From NCBI GenBank assembly GCA_037447655.1, contig JBBHKE010002642.1:62001-126000 (forward strand): a stretch of DNA of 64,000 bases. The letters are read 5' to 3'. Positions 1-10,958 of this stretch are shown here, piece by piece. The translations under genes were made by a program, and so were the position numbers. The notes beneath the pieces were generated by a model. It did no database searches. It saw only the letters and a list, made by a program, of their open reading frames with translations, and was not told the origin of the DNA. This DNA comes from Zygnema cylindricum (taxonomy: Eukaryota; Streptophyta; Zygnematophyceae; Zygnematales; Zygnemataceae). How positions within the stretch are numbered: position 1 is the first letter of the stretch; every line of letters starts with the position of its first letter.

Positions 1-121
1 TCTGTGACCAAGTAGAATGAAGACAGAAAAAAGAGAATATCAAGCCATTCCCCAAAACCGAGAACACAAAATGTAGACAAAATAGCAGAAGTATTGACCA
101 AGGTATTCCTTCTTCTCTCAC

Positions 122-2254
122 CTTCTCTTCTTCCTTCTTTTTCTTCAGAAACTCCAAGTCATTCTGCATCCAGCCTTCACCAATACTGTTAAACAGAACT
201 TCACTCTAAGTTCAGGCTTTGTATCAATCGACTTCTTTCCTTCATTTTACTAACCCTAAAACATTAAAACCAGGAGTGCAATTGTGAATGAATCCTCAAA
301 ACCCAAAGAAGTCAAAAACCAAATGATACAACGTCGACATCTTTAGATTTGTGTTGTTATATGAGCCATGCTACACTGTTTACTGCCCAGCCTTGAGCCT
401 AACAAGTGAAACACAGTCATCAAAACCAATTCACAAATCAACAATAGTGGAGACTGGCTTTCTGATAGAAATATTGCTTAAAAACGTTCATACATTTGCA
501 ATTTCCCAAGATGTAACACACTGTCATCTCAAACACAGGTCACTGTTATTTACTCAGAAAATTGCGGAAAATACATATTCTTAGAGAAATGCAAAATAAA
601 TATATTCATACAGTAACTCTCTCTCTCTCTCTCACACCCTCTTTCTCATACACGGTCTTAAAAAAGAAAAAAACGATAATGTCCTTATGTCTGTGCCATG
701 TGTGAGCTAAATGTCTAACATCATTAGTGTTATGGTGGTTCACATGACTTCAAGTTGATAAAAATGACATCCACCATTTAGACTAACACTAAAACTATTA
801 ATACTAAAAATGAGTGACACTAAAAAATGCAGTCAGGACAGTTCTGTATGAATCTGACTGCTTCCAAACTGTGTTATTTTGACTAATACTTTAAAAAATG
901 TCAAAAGAAAAACCTACCGTCCCAACAGAACAAAAATCGAACCATAAATCACAGTTCTACGGTAAAATAATCAACCATGTTCTAACCTAGTGACCGAAGA
1001 AACAGAAACACGACACAATAAACCATCCTAAGGGAAAGTGCTTTTAAATTAGCCTTTTGACCACTATGACGCTGGTCTGAGTCCAAATTCATCTTTTGTA
1101 CCACAAATCCTAAATGGACGTACCTCATCGTAGTCTTTCTCCTTTCCCTTTGGAGCTTTCAAAGGTTTTAACTTGCCGCCTGCCAGCCCAAAAAAACAGA
1201 TTACAATTGATAAGAGAGCTCAGGACATTATTGGTAAAGTGGGCTATAGAACGAACTCAAATTGAAGTATACCTTGAGTAAATTAAATATTGAGATATAA
1301 ACATTGCCGTTCTGTTATCAATAATTGTAAAGTTTTGACTAGTAAAAAACGCATGACTTTGTTTCTGAGTGATAGAATATTTATACATCATAAATATCTG
1401 TCTAAGAAAATAGAACAAAAGGTGAAAGGAGAACCAGAGTATGAGAATGGGGCATGGTCCTTCGAATTGTTGCAAAACTTAAATGACTATGGGGTACTTA
1501 CAAGCAGTAGAAATACAATTATAAATACATTTTAAGAATGAGAATGTTTATTTTCACGGACACAAATGCACGCTTAAGCTTATCCAAGGATGACAAGAAA
1601 AGTCAAAAAAAGAAGTAAGACTACATCGCCCATCGCTACTAGTGTTAAGGAATTATTAGTATTAAAGAGAATCAGTATCGATGATAACAAAAAACAGAGG
1701 GACGTGGCCGATTTAGGTCCACTCCTTTACATAGTTATTGACACTATTTTATGAATTTCGGCAAAAAATATATAAAGACCAAATGTGTCATTAACAATAA
1801 CAGCGATGGGCGAAACATCGCTGTTATGTTTCTGCCTATAATAGCAATGATAGCATGGGCATAATAATGACCAGAATACTATTACGGGCAGAGACATTTA
1901 TTAATATTCCGGCTGCAATGTTTTCAGATTTTGTTATGACAACAAGTAACAATGGTCTGTGGAAAAAGCGTTATACGCACCTGTCAAGAACTTTAAAAAT
2001 ATATCAAAAATTAGTCATCATAATTGTCCGTAGAAACATAAACATGCAAACTCATGCAAACGGATATGAAACAAACAAAACATTGTACAAATCTTATTGA
2101 CCGAATAAAAAAAAGATTATACTCGTGTAAGGAAACGGCATATAGGTCATGATTTAACCCTGCAATACACCACCTTGAACTCCCCTAAAAAATATAATTT
2201 CACTGAAGCTGAAGTTTACTCATTCTTTCCAACTCACTGACCTTGCTTGCTCAT
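122..2254 (-). CDS. TMA7: TMA7-like translation machinery-associated protein, 5' part (3 exons)
   Basis: Three exons join in frame with GT..AG introns: 2242-2254 (ATG at 2254, 13 nt, phase 1), 1124-1179 (56 nt) and 122-163 (42 nt). They encode 37 residues starting MSKQGGKLKPLKAPKGKEKD, continuing to DYDE and then NDLEFLKKKKEEEK. The GGK-KPLK-P-K start followed by an acidic DYDE and a Lys/Glu-rich helix is the signature of TMA7 (CCDC72), a ~64-residue ribosome-associated protein. About 27 C-terminal residues (usually ending in GG-KKSGKK) should lie beyond position 1. The start is chosen because exon 1 gives the family N-terminus and a clean donor, GTCAGT. The first intron (~1.06 kb) carries a MITE at about 1624-1813. 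The family call is strong; the exact exon ends are inferred by eye. Confidence 0.85.
1624..1813. mobile_element. mariner-like MITE inside TMA7 intron 1
   Basis: The left end CGCCCATCGCTACTAGTGTT (from about 1627) is preceded by TA and is inverted near 1790-1813 as AACAATAACAGCGATGGGCG. These termini match the TA-flanked family seen at 5895, 7446, 14124 and 39268. No coding capacity. The right boundary is uncertain by a few bases. Confidence 0.6.
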
Positions 2255-2445
2255 GGCCTTGCAGATGGAAATAATACGACAAATTCAGTTGAAGGCCAAA
2301 GAAAAGTGATAAAATTCCGAGTCTAGCAGAGGTCAAAATCTCTCAAGCAGAAGTTTGGTGAAAAGGTGAAAGTGTGACAGAGAAATCACTTCCAAAAGCA
2401 GCCGCTATAAAATTCAGCCGTACAAGGTAAAAGTACTGTACCGTA

Positions 2446-2517
2446 TGGTGACCCGGTGTTATACGCGCATTACAAGTGTATTCACCAGTATAGCATGCGC
2501 ATAACACGGGATCACCA
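2446..2517. repeat. short palindrome (about 24-nt arms)
   Basis: TGGTGACCCGGTGTTATACG... at 2446 is mirrored by ...CATAACACGGGATCACCA ending at 2517, with a ~24-nt loop. It could fold as a hairpin or be a very short inverted-repeat element. No target duplication was resolved. Confidence 0.5.
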
Positions 2518-2519
2518 GG

Positions 2520-3060
2520 GGAGATATAGGGTTTGCACTTTGCACGGCGTTTTCGCACTTTTGATCTATGGTACAGCCGTACAGTACTTAAACATGCGAC
2601 AAGGTAAGCGTCACATAAGTGACAAAACCCTCAATAAACCCCTGAGTTTCCGTTAACCATAGAACGTAAAAAGTATATACAGCTGGCAGAGAAGTACAGC
2701 TACTGGAACCGCCCAAATGTACTGAAATACAAGGAAACTATATTACATAAAGTGCGATGGAAAAACCATCGAGGTACAAAGGGGGTAAAACAAGGTAAAA
2801 AAAAAATAACGACTACAAAAGCCAACGGAGAAAGCCAAAGCTAACTAGAGTAACCAGCAAAACTAAACAAATCTGCCAATAATGACAAAGGGAAAACCCA
2901 TTGTATATGATACCCCACAACCGCAACAAACTAAATTCCAAACCTCCAAATATCGTGAATGTGGGTTGGATCCCTTGGTGGAAGATCAGGGATGCCATGC
3001 CTGTCATCCGCCACCGTGCTTCAGCTTAGAAGGGTCACGGTTTGCGCTCGTTGAAGGGCA
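2520..3060. other. no recognisable gene
   Basis: AT-rich intergenic sequence between the TMA7 start and the retroelement relic. Open frames here are short and have no family features I recognise. Confidence 0.4.
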
Positions 3061-3209
3061 GTTGATACACCTTGACGGTAAAAAGCAACGAGAAGGCTCA
3101 ATGGAGGACTCCTTTGACCCCTGTATTCAAATGTTTGTTGATACACGTTGACGGTAAAAATCAACGAGAAGGCTCAGTGGTGGACTCTTTAGACCCCTGT
3201 AATCAAAGG
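3061..3209. repeat. two-copy tandem repeat, ~76-bp period
   Basis: Units at 3061-3136 and 3137-3209 share GTTGATACAC, TTGACGGTAAAAA, CAACGAGAAGGCTCA and GACCCCTGTA. On the minus strand they directly follow the end of the reverse-transcriptase relic, a place where non-LTR elements often carry 3' tandem repeats. Confidence 0.6.
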
Positions 3210-4290
3210 TTTTTTTAGCGCAATTGCGGAGAAAATCATAAAAATACCTGTCCATAGAGCCGGAATCTTTTCCCGCAAATAAGCCAAACCCCCGCCTGAG
3301 CAATGAAGTAAATGAATGTCGTCGGAGTCAATAGGTTGGTTCCAAACACAATGGGGGCGCCTAAGAAGCGGAGGGTGAGGCAAACCCAAACGAAGGCGTA
3401 TAACATATGTGAATTGGTTAGGCATTAGACGAAGTGTTGATAATATGGGTGTGGCTTGTAACCACGCTCCATCCCTTAGTCCATAACACGAACGTAAACG
3501 AGCAAGCAAGTTAGTAAAGGTAGCGCGTGTAATAAATCACAGAATCGAGCATCCACCTGTTGGATATGCGTTGTTGCAAATGGAAGTTATTGTCAGCAAC
3601 CAAATATGGAAAAGGTGACACTAAAACCCCGGGCATTAGGTGGTAGGAGTGCACGACTCATGAAAAGGAAAAAGGTTTTTCTACACTTTCGGGACGAAGT
3701 GGGCCAAAATGGGGACATCATCCACGATAAAACGGGACGCGATGGTGGGTGTCATCAAAGCCACACAAATAAGTCGTTGGAACATTTATAAACACACGAA
3801 TCAAACCTAAACCACCGTTGTAAATTGGGAGGTTAGATTGACGTTGTGCAAACAAGCCCTCCAACCGATAAAAAATCCCATGCCCAAGGAGGTGGTGGAG
3901 CATACTAACATTTTTATCGTCGAAGTCCAGTAAAGAAGACAAAAATGAAGCCGTTGGTGGTAATGTCCGGGCGAGATAGAGAGGACATTGAATACAACGT
4001 GAGTACCCTGGGAGTCGGAGAGCTTAGGATGGTCATCAGAGTGCGAGAGGTCCTCCAACTAAGTATTGGTAACAATTTGGTTCGCTAGGATGAGGCATCA
4101 ATATGAGAACCTAAATCTTAATACCCACTCGTGATGCAATTCAAAAACCTAGAGGGACGGGGAAGTCGGAAGGTAAACCTTGAGGGCACCAAACCAAACA
4201 TTTAGATGGGTTAAGTGACAAACCAATCTTAAGAAGTCCCTCCGCAAAATGTGTAAAGGCAAATAAAATTTGGTCACGAGGGCCCACCAG
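3189..4290 (-). pseudogene. decayed non-LTR (LINE-like) reverse transcriptase, C-terminal part
   Basis: Minus-strand translations in several frames give, in order: GLLKIGLSLNPSKCLVW (near 4190-4250), the palm/thumb signature of LINE reverse transcriptases; then LFAQRQSNLPIYNGGLGL (about 3790-3870), matching the 'AQ-SLP--GGLG' motif; then RLRLGLPHP with C/H-spaced residues ending in LLHCSGGGLAYLREK (about 3270-3430), like the C/H-rich tail of these proteins. Stops and frameshifts separate the blocks, so no intact protein is possible. The polymerase active site and the endonuclease are not visible. The order fits one element read on the minus strand. The exact clade is unassigned. Confidence 0.65.
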
Positions 4291-4321
4291 TATGCGTATC
4301 ACCAATATGCGTTAAGGGAAT

Positions 4322-4375
4322 AAACAACCGGAGAAAGCCAAACAACTGGAGAAAGCCAAACAACTGGAGAAAGCC
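4322..4375. repeat. 18-bp tandem repeat, 3 copies
   Basis: AACAACTGGAGAAAGCCA is repeated three times with one early mismatch (CCGG for CTGG). Short local minisatellite. Confidence 0.7.
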
Positions 4376-4672
4376 GTAGCAGAGGCTCGCAAAGCTTGAA
4401 GGTGGGCACTGTAATACAGCGCAATGTACGACATACCTCAACTATATCTACAGGATTGAATCTGTTATATCTACGGATCCTTGTAAAAAAAGGGGATTTC
4501 TTAATATACGAGAGCAAGTTTGAGCTGTAGGCCCGTAGCTCTGTATTAGAGTTATGAAAGTACACAAAGGTACAAAAGAAAAAAAACAATTCGTTTGTCT
4601 TCGAAAGTTGCGACACAAATTATTAGCCGGGAGATCCTTCGTCCTAGCAGAGTTCGTAGACATAGAAAATTC

Positions 4673-5779
4673 CATAGTTCAAAAGTAGGTGACCGTACGC
4701 CCATACAATATGCCTATTGTATGCAAAACATACAATATGGCCTTAAGACCCATATTGTATTGACTGCAAAATGAAATAAAATAGTAACACGGTTGAGTTG
4801 CACATGGATCGATAGAGAATTAAACGTCATGTCTAAATTTGAAAAAAAAATTGGACAAAAAAATCTTATTCTGTGAGTTTTGAGCGACTTTTTATTTAAA
4901 CCGTCAGATTCGGACGATCTGACGGTTGTTGATGAAAGTAACGATCTGAGAAGATCACATGAAAAGCCCATAACACAACTTACGATAGGACTATCGTCAG
5001 ATTCGGACGATGGGATGGTCGTTGATGAAAGTAGCGATCTAAGAAGATCACATGGAAAGCCCGTAACACAACTTACGCTAAAAGCGGCCTACAAAAGGCC
5101 TACCAAAAAACGCCTACTTTTGAACCATAGTTCAAAAGTAGGCGTTTTTATGGTAGGCCTTTGGAAGGCGCACAAAACTTGGCACTAAACTCGCGTAGAG
5201 TAGGCATATTGTATGGGTGTGAGTTGCGGCCACTCTTGTACGATCGTACGAATATGACGTATGATCATAGTACAGCGCACGCCACCTGACGAAATTTTTT
5301 AGCGAACTGACGCGGCGTAGGTTGACATTCCGCCGGAAAAAAAACCCGGAAAAAAAAAAAAAAAAACGCGGACGGGCAACCTGGTTGGTCAATTTGAGGC
5401 TTTATTTAGTGTGGCCTTCAAAATTGCAGACGCTAATATGACAAATTGTCCTATCGTAAGTTGTATTATGGGCTTTTCATGTGATCTTCTTAAGATCGCT
5501 ACTTTGATCAGCGACCGTCCGATCGTCTAAATCTGACGGTTGAAATAAAAAACACCTCAAAATTCACAGAAAAAATATTTTTTGTCCGATTTTTTTTCAA
5601 AATTTAGACATGCCGTTTAATTCTCTATCGATCGATGTGCAACTCAACCCTCTTAACCTTTTTTTTCATTTTTCGACCAGTACAATATGGGTCTTAAGGG
5701 CATATTGTATGTTTTGCATACAATAGGCATACTGTATGGGCCTACTTTCACCTACTTTTGAACTAAAATTTGAACTATG
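4673..5779. mobile_element. non-autonomous DNA transposon with long inverted repeats (MULE- or hAT-like)
   Basis: Termini CATAGTTCAAA (4673) and TTTGAACTATG (ending 5779) begin imperfect inverted repeats of roughly 320 bp (about 4673-4995 against 5440-5779). The same 8-bp direct repeat GAAAATTC lies just outside both ends (4665-4672 and 5780-5787). An 8-bp duplication fits hAT (8 bp) or Mutator-like (8-11 bp) elements; the long inverted repeats favour the Mutator-like type. The interior has a 93-bp tandem duplication (from 4903 and 4996; each copy has GTCAGATTCGGACGAT and AGATCACATG) and a strong hairpin at 5096-5160. No transposase frame is visible. Confidence 0.8.
5096..5160. repeat. near-perfect 30-bp hairpin inside the transposon
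   Basis: The arms AGGCCTACC...CTTTTGAAC (5096-5125) and GTTCAAAAG...GGTAGGCCT (5130-5160) pair almost completely around CATA. The centre reads CCTACTTTTGAAC then CATAGTTCAAAAGTAGG, that is, the element's own right and left termini placed end to end. Confidence 0.8.
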
Positions 5780-5894
5780 GAAAATTCCACCCCGTAGATA
5801 TATAGTTGTCCCCTACTCTTAATACGTGTACGTCTGAATTGCAATGTACACACCAACATACCGACATACCGTTATGCCACTGTACTGTATGGTA

Positions 5895-6510
5895 CACCAC
5901 GAATCGTAATTAGAGTAATGAAAAAATTAGAGTAAAAAAACAAAAAAAAACAATTAGAGTAATGAACTCTAGTTTATGTGATAGAACTTTTTCACAGTCG
6001 AAGTTTACTCTAATTTATTTAAGTACTCTATATTGGGTTATGTCGGCAATAATTATCCGCGCTGAAACTATAAACACCAAATTACGTGGTCGTACAAAAT
6101 CTGTCAGTCCGTATAGTTTTGACGTCATTATGACGCTAGTATTATTTGTCGCGCTGAATGTCAGTTAATGTTCACACTGACGACGATGCTGTCGACGGAC
6201 GAGAGTTATGCGAACGGCTTTTTTTCGATGTGATTGATTTTTCGCTTAGTCCGATTTCACGTGCGAGCGCGATTGTATTAAATCATTATTTGTACTTTTT
6301 TACTTTAAAAAGTACAGTTTTGCACGGTCGAGCGTCGTCCGTACTCCACACTATTTAAAAAGAACCTATATTACAATTCTGTTACGCTAATTAAACTTAC
6401 CTAAATTAGAATAATGAAAAAATTAGAATCATTTACTCTATTTGATGTCATAGAGTCGAAATTTCGAGCGACCGAATTAGAGTAATTTACTCTAATTACG
6501 ATTCGCGGTG
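5895..6510. mobile_element. mariner-like MITE, TA target duplication
   Basis: CACCACGAATCGTAATTAGA (5895) is inverted as TCTAATTACGATTCGCGGTG (ending 6510), about 24 bp with one mismatch. TA flanks both ends (5893-5894, 6511-6512), as expected for Tc1/mariner (Stowaway-type) elements. Length 616 bp, no transposase. The terminal core resembles the 39268 element and, more distantly, the other TA-flanked MITEs here. Confidence 0.8.
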
Positions 6511-6522
6511 TACTGTACTTTA

Positions 6523-6688
6523 CTACTTTGTCATTCTCCTCCAACGGCTCACAGTAATCTGCCATGTCTCCACGTAGCCGCATGCCGGTTGGCACTCTGG
6601 ATCTTCGCTTTCTCTGCGAGCGAATGGCTTCTTCTGCAGCATCCTCCTCTTCTTCCGACTCGCAATGGTGCGGCAGCTTCTTCCCCTC
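6523..6688 (-). CDS. possible orphan exon or gene fragment
   Basis: A GC-richer patch in AT-rich surroundings. From a possible acceptor (…CATGACAG before 6688) the minus strand reads about 55 residues without a stop: an acidic run (CESEEEEDAAEEA), a basic patch (RSQRKRRSRV) and PTGMRLRGDMADYCEP. I recognise no family. It abuts the MITE at 5895-6510. It could be an exon of an unassembled gene, a captured gene fragment or chance. Weak support. Confidence 0.25.
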
Positions 6689-6866
6689 CTGTCATGAAAA
6701 GCAGCTTCCACGGTCACAGATGCCATCCATTTCAAGACTGCTAAAGTTTCCACCTTGACACATTTTTACAATTTTTTTCACATTTGTACTATTGGCCAGC
6801 ATTACCGTTTTTTCATTTTTTTTTGGAACGAATTTCGGTAAATGATTGGTACGGCACACCGACTGT

Positions 6867-7073
6867 CACTGTTAGAGTTAGTGAATTGTTAGGTTAACGA
6901 TCTATTAGAATTAACGACACTAAATTATGATTTGCCACATGACTCATTATGGGCCACTTAACCAAATAGTGCCAAATCAACCAAATTAACCAAATTAACC
7001 CTAATTTACGATTTTGGTTAAAAAATATACGCTCTCAAATTAGAGTTATCAACTGCAATAGCGATGGGCAATG
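6867..7073. mobile_element. mariner-like MITE (same subfamily as 11149-11351)
   Basis: The right end CAATAGCGATGGGCAATG (ending 7073) is followed by TA. The interior matches the 11149 copy: GTGAATT.TTAG, CACTAAATT, GCCACATG.CTCATTAT and GGCCACTT in the same order. The left terminus appears shortened relative to the family. Confidence 0.65.
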
Positions 7074-7078
7074 TAGTA

Positions 7079-7410
7079 TGGCAACCCCATCACTTGCTTT
7101 AGGTGCACCTTAACCCTAATTCATGTCGATTGTCAAATTCTTGCGAACTACGCCTCACTATACTGCTCATCGCTCCGTTTCTTTATTTCCTGTCTCCTGA
7201 TTTAATCAGTTTGCCCATTTCCTCGTTTATTTACTCATTTTATCTCGTTTTACCGTCAACCGTTGAATTTTCTTTTTTTAGGGAGGTGACTGAAAGGCAA
7301 CGATCTCTCCTTTTGATCGTGGTGTCATGATTGAAAATCGAAAATGATGAGAAAAAAGAAAGTACTTTGAGTGCCCGAAAGATATTAGACCTTAGTAGCG
7401 ATGAGAAGTG
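7079..7410. mobile_element. diverged mariner-like MITE (related to 8388-8676)
   Basis: The right end TTAGTAGCGATGAGAAGTG ends at 7410 and is followed by TA. The preceding segment (GATGAGAAAAAAGAAAGTAC, then TTTGAGTGCCCGAAAGAT) closely matches the right half of the 8388-8676 element. The left end is diverged (about 7079-7100). Confidence 0.5.
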
Positions 7411-7445
7411 TAGTCTCTAACCCTCGCTTTTCCAGAGATAAGGTA

Positions 7446-7609
7446 CACTTTCCATTGCTAAGTGTTAAGAACACTAATTCACCGTGACTTGTTTTTGGCT
7501 GAAAATCATAAAATGGTGTTGGTAACCGTATCTTAGGGTAAATTTGAATTTTTGATACTAAATTTTCTTTAATTATTTAATTCCGTTGCACTAATATCGA
7601 TGGGCAACG
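7446..7609. mobile_element. mariner-like MITE, TA target duplication
   Basis: CACTTTCCATTGCTAAGTGT (7446) is inverted, imperfectly, as GCACTAATATCGATGGGCAACG (last 20 nt ending 7609). TA lies on both sides (7444-7445, 7610-7611). 164 bp, non-coding. Confidence 0.65.
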
Positions 7610-7611
7610 TA

Positions 7612-8387
7612 GAATTTAATGGATACCTTTTTGTTTATCTACACAAGATTGAGAATACACAAAGATTGGAAGGATTGAAACATTGAAGTAGGAATATTTA
7701 TTATGTTACTAAACCCATTTTCTACAGCCTCTATATTGTAATTTGCATGTATTATACTATGTTCAGTTCCTGTAATTGTTAGACGCACACATAAATTAGG
7801 GCGGACCACATCATTTAATAATATTAGCAGATCAAAGGAACAAGAAGCATTTTGTATAACTTCCTTTTACGGACATCGCTTCTTATGGCTCATGTTTGTT
7901 TTTCATCCATCAAATTAATTCATTTCAGTTAATTCATCCAGACTAATCATTAGGGTACATTGAAGAAAAACGTAATGCTAAATATTTGTATGACCGTAAA
8001 ATCCCCAAATGTGTGGAATATGATTATTTTTGATACACACAATTTAGTGGGGACTACAGTAGCTGCCGATGGGAAAATAAAATACCCTGATAAACCCTGA
8101 AAAACAGCTACAAAACTCTCCAAAAACTCTAGAAAACCCTCAAAAACTTTGAAAGACCCTGCAAAACACCCTCATCCCCATCCCCAAAGCCATCAAGATC
8201 GGTCAAAGGTTTCATGGTTATTTGAATTCTTCAATAGTGGATGATAGCTTGAGAAGTTGGGTTATCACTCAAGGGAAAAGGTGACTAACGAGATATTTGT
8301 ATGAGGGAAAATCGCTATGAAATTGGTGTAAGAAAGATGGCTCGAAGGAAAAAGGTTAAAATGTTTTCCACAACATTTTATTAACCA
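7612..8387. other. AT-rich intergenic DNA
   Basis: No credible frame, RNA gene or element boundary seen. A short run of AAACCCT/AAAACTC-like repeats occurs at about 8080-8170. Confidence 0.4.
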
Positions 8388-8676
8388 CACCGCCCATTGT
8401 TATTAGAGTTAAACATTTTCCGGGCGGTTCAAGGCGTTTTTATGATTGACGGTTCGATTTTTGTTCAGAGGCAAGTAAAACGACAAAAAGAAAGAAAAAA
8501 ATAAAAACAAGCAAAAAGAAACTACGAAAAAACAAGGAACCGGACCTTTCCTTTTTTTTTTCCTTCCAACCAATAAGAACGTGACGTCCTTACAATTGAA
8601 AATCGGAAAACTGTGTGATGAGAAAAAAGTACTTTGACTGCCCGAAAAATGTTTAACTTTAATAACGATGGGCGGT
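8388..8676. mobile_element. mariner-like MITE with ~40-bp inverted repeats
   Basis: ACCGCCCATTGTTATTAGAG plus TTAAACATTTTCCGGGCGGT at the left is mirrored on the right by ACTGCCCGAAAAATGTTTAA plus CTTTAATAACGATGGGCGGT, with few mismatches. Outer flanks have drifted from TA. It shows that the family's inverted repeats extend well beyond the shared GCCCATCG core. Confidence 0.7.
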
Positions 8677-8823
8677 ATCCAGTCACCGTGAGCCTCTATT
8701 AGAGATTTGAATGCTAAAAAATAAAATGATTAAAACAATGATTTTCATCTTATTACTTGTATGTACATCTTGAATGTATTGGGGTTGCCTTAAATAAATC
8801 ACTCGTCCCAATCAGGGTATTAC

Positions 8824-8912
8824 TCTCTTCTCTCTCTTCCTCTCCCTCTCCCTCTCCCTCTCTCTCCCTTTCTCTCCTTCTTCCCCTTCGCCTCCCCGCC
8901 CCCCTCCCTCTC
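8824..8912. repeat. CT-rich low-complexity tract
   Basis: Runs of (TCTCCC)n/(CT)n on the plus strand. The Ser/Leu/Pro frame it produces is an artefact. Confidence 0.85.
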
Positions 8913-9297
8913 CCGCTCCAAAAAATAAGAATAACCGAAATAGTATTATCAACCCTAATAATGATTCACGCTTTATCAAAAATTGGGGTTACCTTAAATA
9001 AAATTACTCGTCTCAACCATGGGTATAGAAAAAACATGACAAAGAACAAGTTATACCTACGATGTCGAGTTATTCGAGTTAATCATTCTTTTTTTACTAT
9101 GTACTTTTGTTTACCCAAAATCATATAATATTGTTAATAACACTAATTTAAGTAGCCGCATGTTGCCACATTTCCCTATCCTGAATTTGTATTATCGATG
9201 GTAGTTTAATTTAATTATTACTTCATTGTAATTTCACATTAGTGGTGATAAACATTTTGGTGGCCATAACAATTTCCACAATTTAAAACTTCTTCTC

Positions 9298-9500
9298 CTC
9301 TTTCCCTCTCCCTCTCTCTCCCCCTCTCCCTCTCCCTCTCCCTTTCCCTCTCTCCCTTTCCCTCTCCCCCTCTCCCTCTCCCTCTCCCTCTCCCTCTCCC
9401 TCTCCCTCTCCATCTCTCTCTCCCTCTCCTTCTTCCTCTCCCTATCCCTCTCCACCTCCCCCTCCCTCTCCCCTCCCTCTCCCCCTCCCTCCACCTTGCC
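9298..9500. repeat. (CCCTCT)n microsatellite
   Basis: A long CCCTCTCCCTCT tract, with further CT-rich DNA at 9560-9800. Frames reading Arg/Glu/Gly repeats on the minus strand are low-complexity artefacts. Confidence 0.9.
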
Positions 9501-9809
9501 CTGTCTGCATGCTCTTGTGGCTCACCCGCCACAATCAGAAGGTTCTCCGCAGCTTCCTACCAGCATGTGACAGCTGTCCTCTTCTCCCTCACCTCTCCTC
9601 TCTCTCCGACCCCCTTTTTATCCGGGAGCTTCTCTCTCCCTTATGCTCACCACACGTGGCTTGGCCCCTTGGCTCCAACGACTCTCTCTCTCCTCTCCCT
9701 CGCGGTCCCTCCTTCCCGTCTCTCTCCCTCTGACCCCTTCCCTTCCTCTCCCTCTCTCTCCGTTCCTCTCCTCCTCTCCTACCACTCTGTCCCTTTGCCC
9801 CGTGAGGAT

Positions 9810-10950
9810 GGTCAATCAGTGCCTTTTCTCCTCCCATTCTCTTTGGTTACAAAGAAAATCGTCGACTTTAGAAAGACTACTGTTCCCTCCTCTCTCTTCC
9901 TCTCCCTCTTCCTCTCCTCAACGACATTCTATTATTAGTTTGGATAGGAGACAACAGAGACACAGTTCTTATGGAATTACGACAACAAGATTTGGGATCG
10001 AAAAAAAGAGTTTGGACCAATCAACGATTCGGTGGGGAATCGGGGAGGTGGGTAACCCTAAAAATGCCCTAAATAACCCTAAAAGCCTCCAGGAGAGATC
10101 CTCTATTTGTGTTTTTCTTTTCCACTTATTCCCTTTGCAAGTTTTCTCTCGGATCCACTAATGCTCCAAATTTTTGTTCTTGAATCTACAAATGAATATT
10201 AACATTCAAAATAACATACGTAATAATAATGTAGCATAACCACATGATATCATAATAATAGTAATATAATAATAATAATTATAATAATAACAACATGTTC
10301 AAAATGAACAGTGCTTGACGCAGTATGATCATGCAGCTATAAGGTCAGGAAAAAGGAGGAAGAGAGGAAAGGAGGAAGAGGAAAAGGTTATGAGGGAAAG
10401 GGAGGAAACTCTCGCAAACTAAATTCGACAAACCGATAAGCTAAATTTGACTTTGGAGCAGATGCTTAAACTGGGTTTCTGATCCAATGACACTGCCATC
10501 GTCATTAGTCTTAAGGATTAAATAGTGTTAATGCGAAGCTAGAATATATAATACTTATTTAGTTTAAGGAGTTGTGGCAGATTGTAGTCCGCATCCTTAA
10601 GTAGTGTTGTTAACACTATTTCACGACTTTTAACCAGAAAAAGTCGCAATCTGTACGAACTATAATTACGATGGGCAGTGTAGTGAAACGAAAGGAGGAA
10701 GAGAGGGAAGGCGGAAGGGAGGAAAGAAGGAAGAGAGGAAAGAAGGAAGAGGGAAAGGAGAAAGAGAAGAAAAGAGGAAAACGAAAAGGGTACACTCTCA
10801 CAAAACCTGACAAGCTAAATTTGAATCTAGCAGACACTTAAATGCTTAAATACTTAACCCCTCAAACGCTTAAACACTTAAAACACTTAAAAACTCTTAA
10901 ATATTTAAAGCTACACTTTTATTGGATTTCTGATCCAATCCACAAATTAT
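9810..10950. other. sequence upstream of the exonuclease exons
   Basis: Holds an AAT-rich tract (about 10240-10300), GA-rich patches (10340-10400, 10690-10780) and one MITE-like right end (TTACGATGGGCAGTG then TA, about 10667-10683). The 5' exon(s) of the exonuclease, including any organelle-targeting peptide, should lie here or further upstream, but I cannot identify them. Confidence 0.4.
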
Positions 10951-10958
10951 GATTGCAG

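Noticed and set aside
4665-5787. Retroviral-type or LTR element
   Set aside because: Ends are inverted repeats with an 8-bp duplication and there is no primer-binding site, polypurine tract or reverse transcriptase.
5892-6513. GTAC-ended element with longer inverted repeats
   Set aside because: The outer GTA belongs to the flank: placing the ends at CAC...GTG gives a TA duplication consistent with the other family members.
9234-9532. Minus-strand frames of repeated Arg/Glu/Gly
   Set aside because: They are translations of a CT-rich microsatellite, open in several frames at once.
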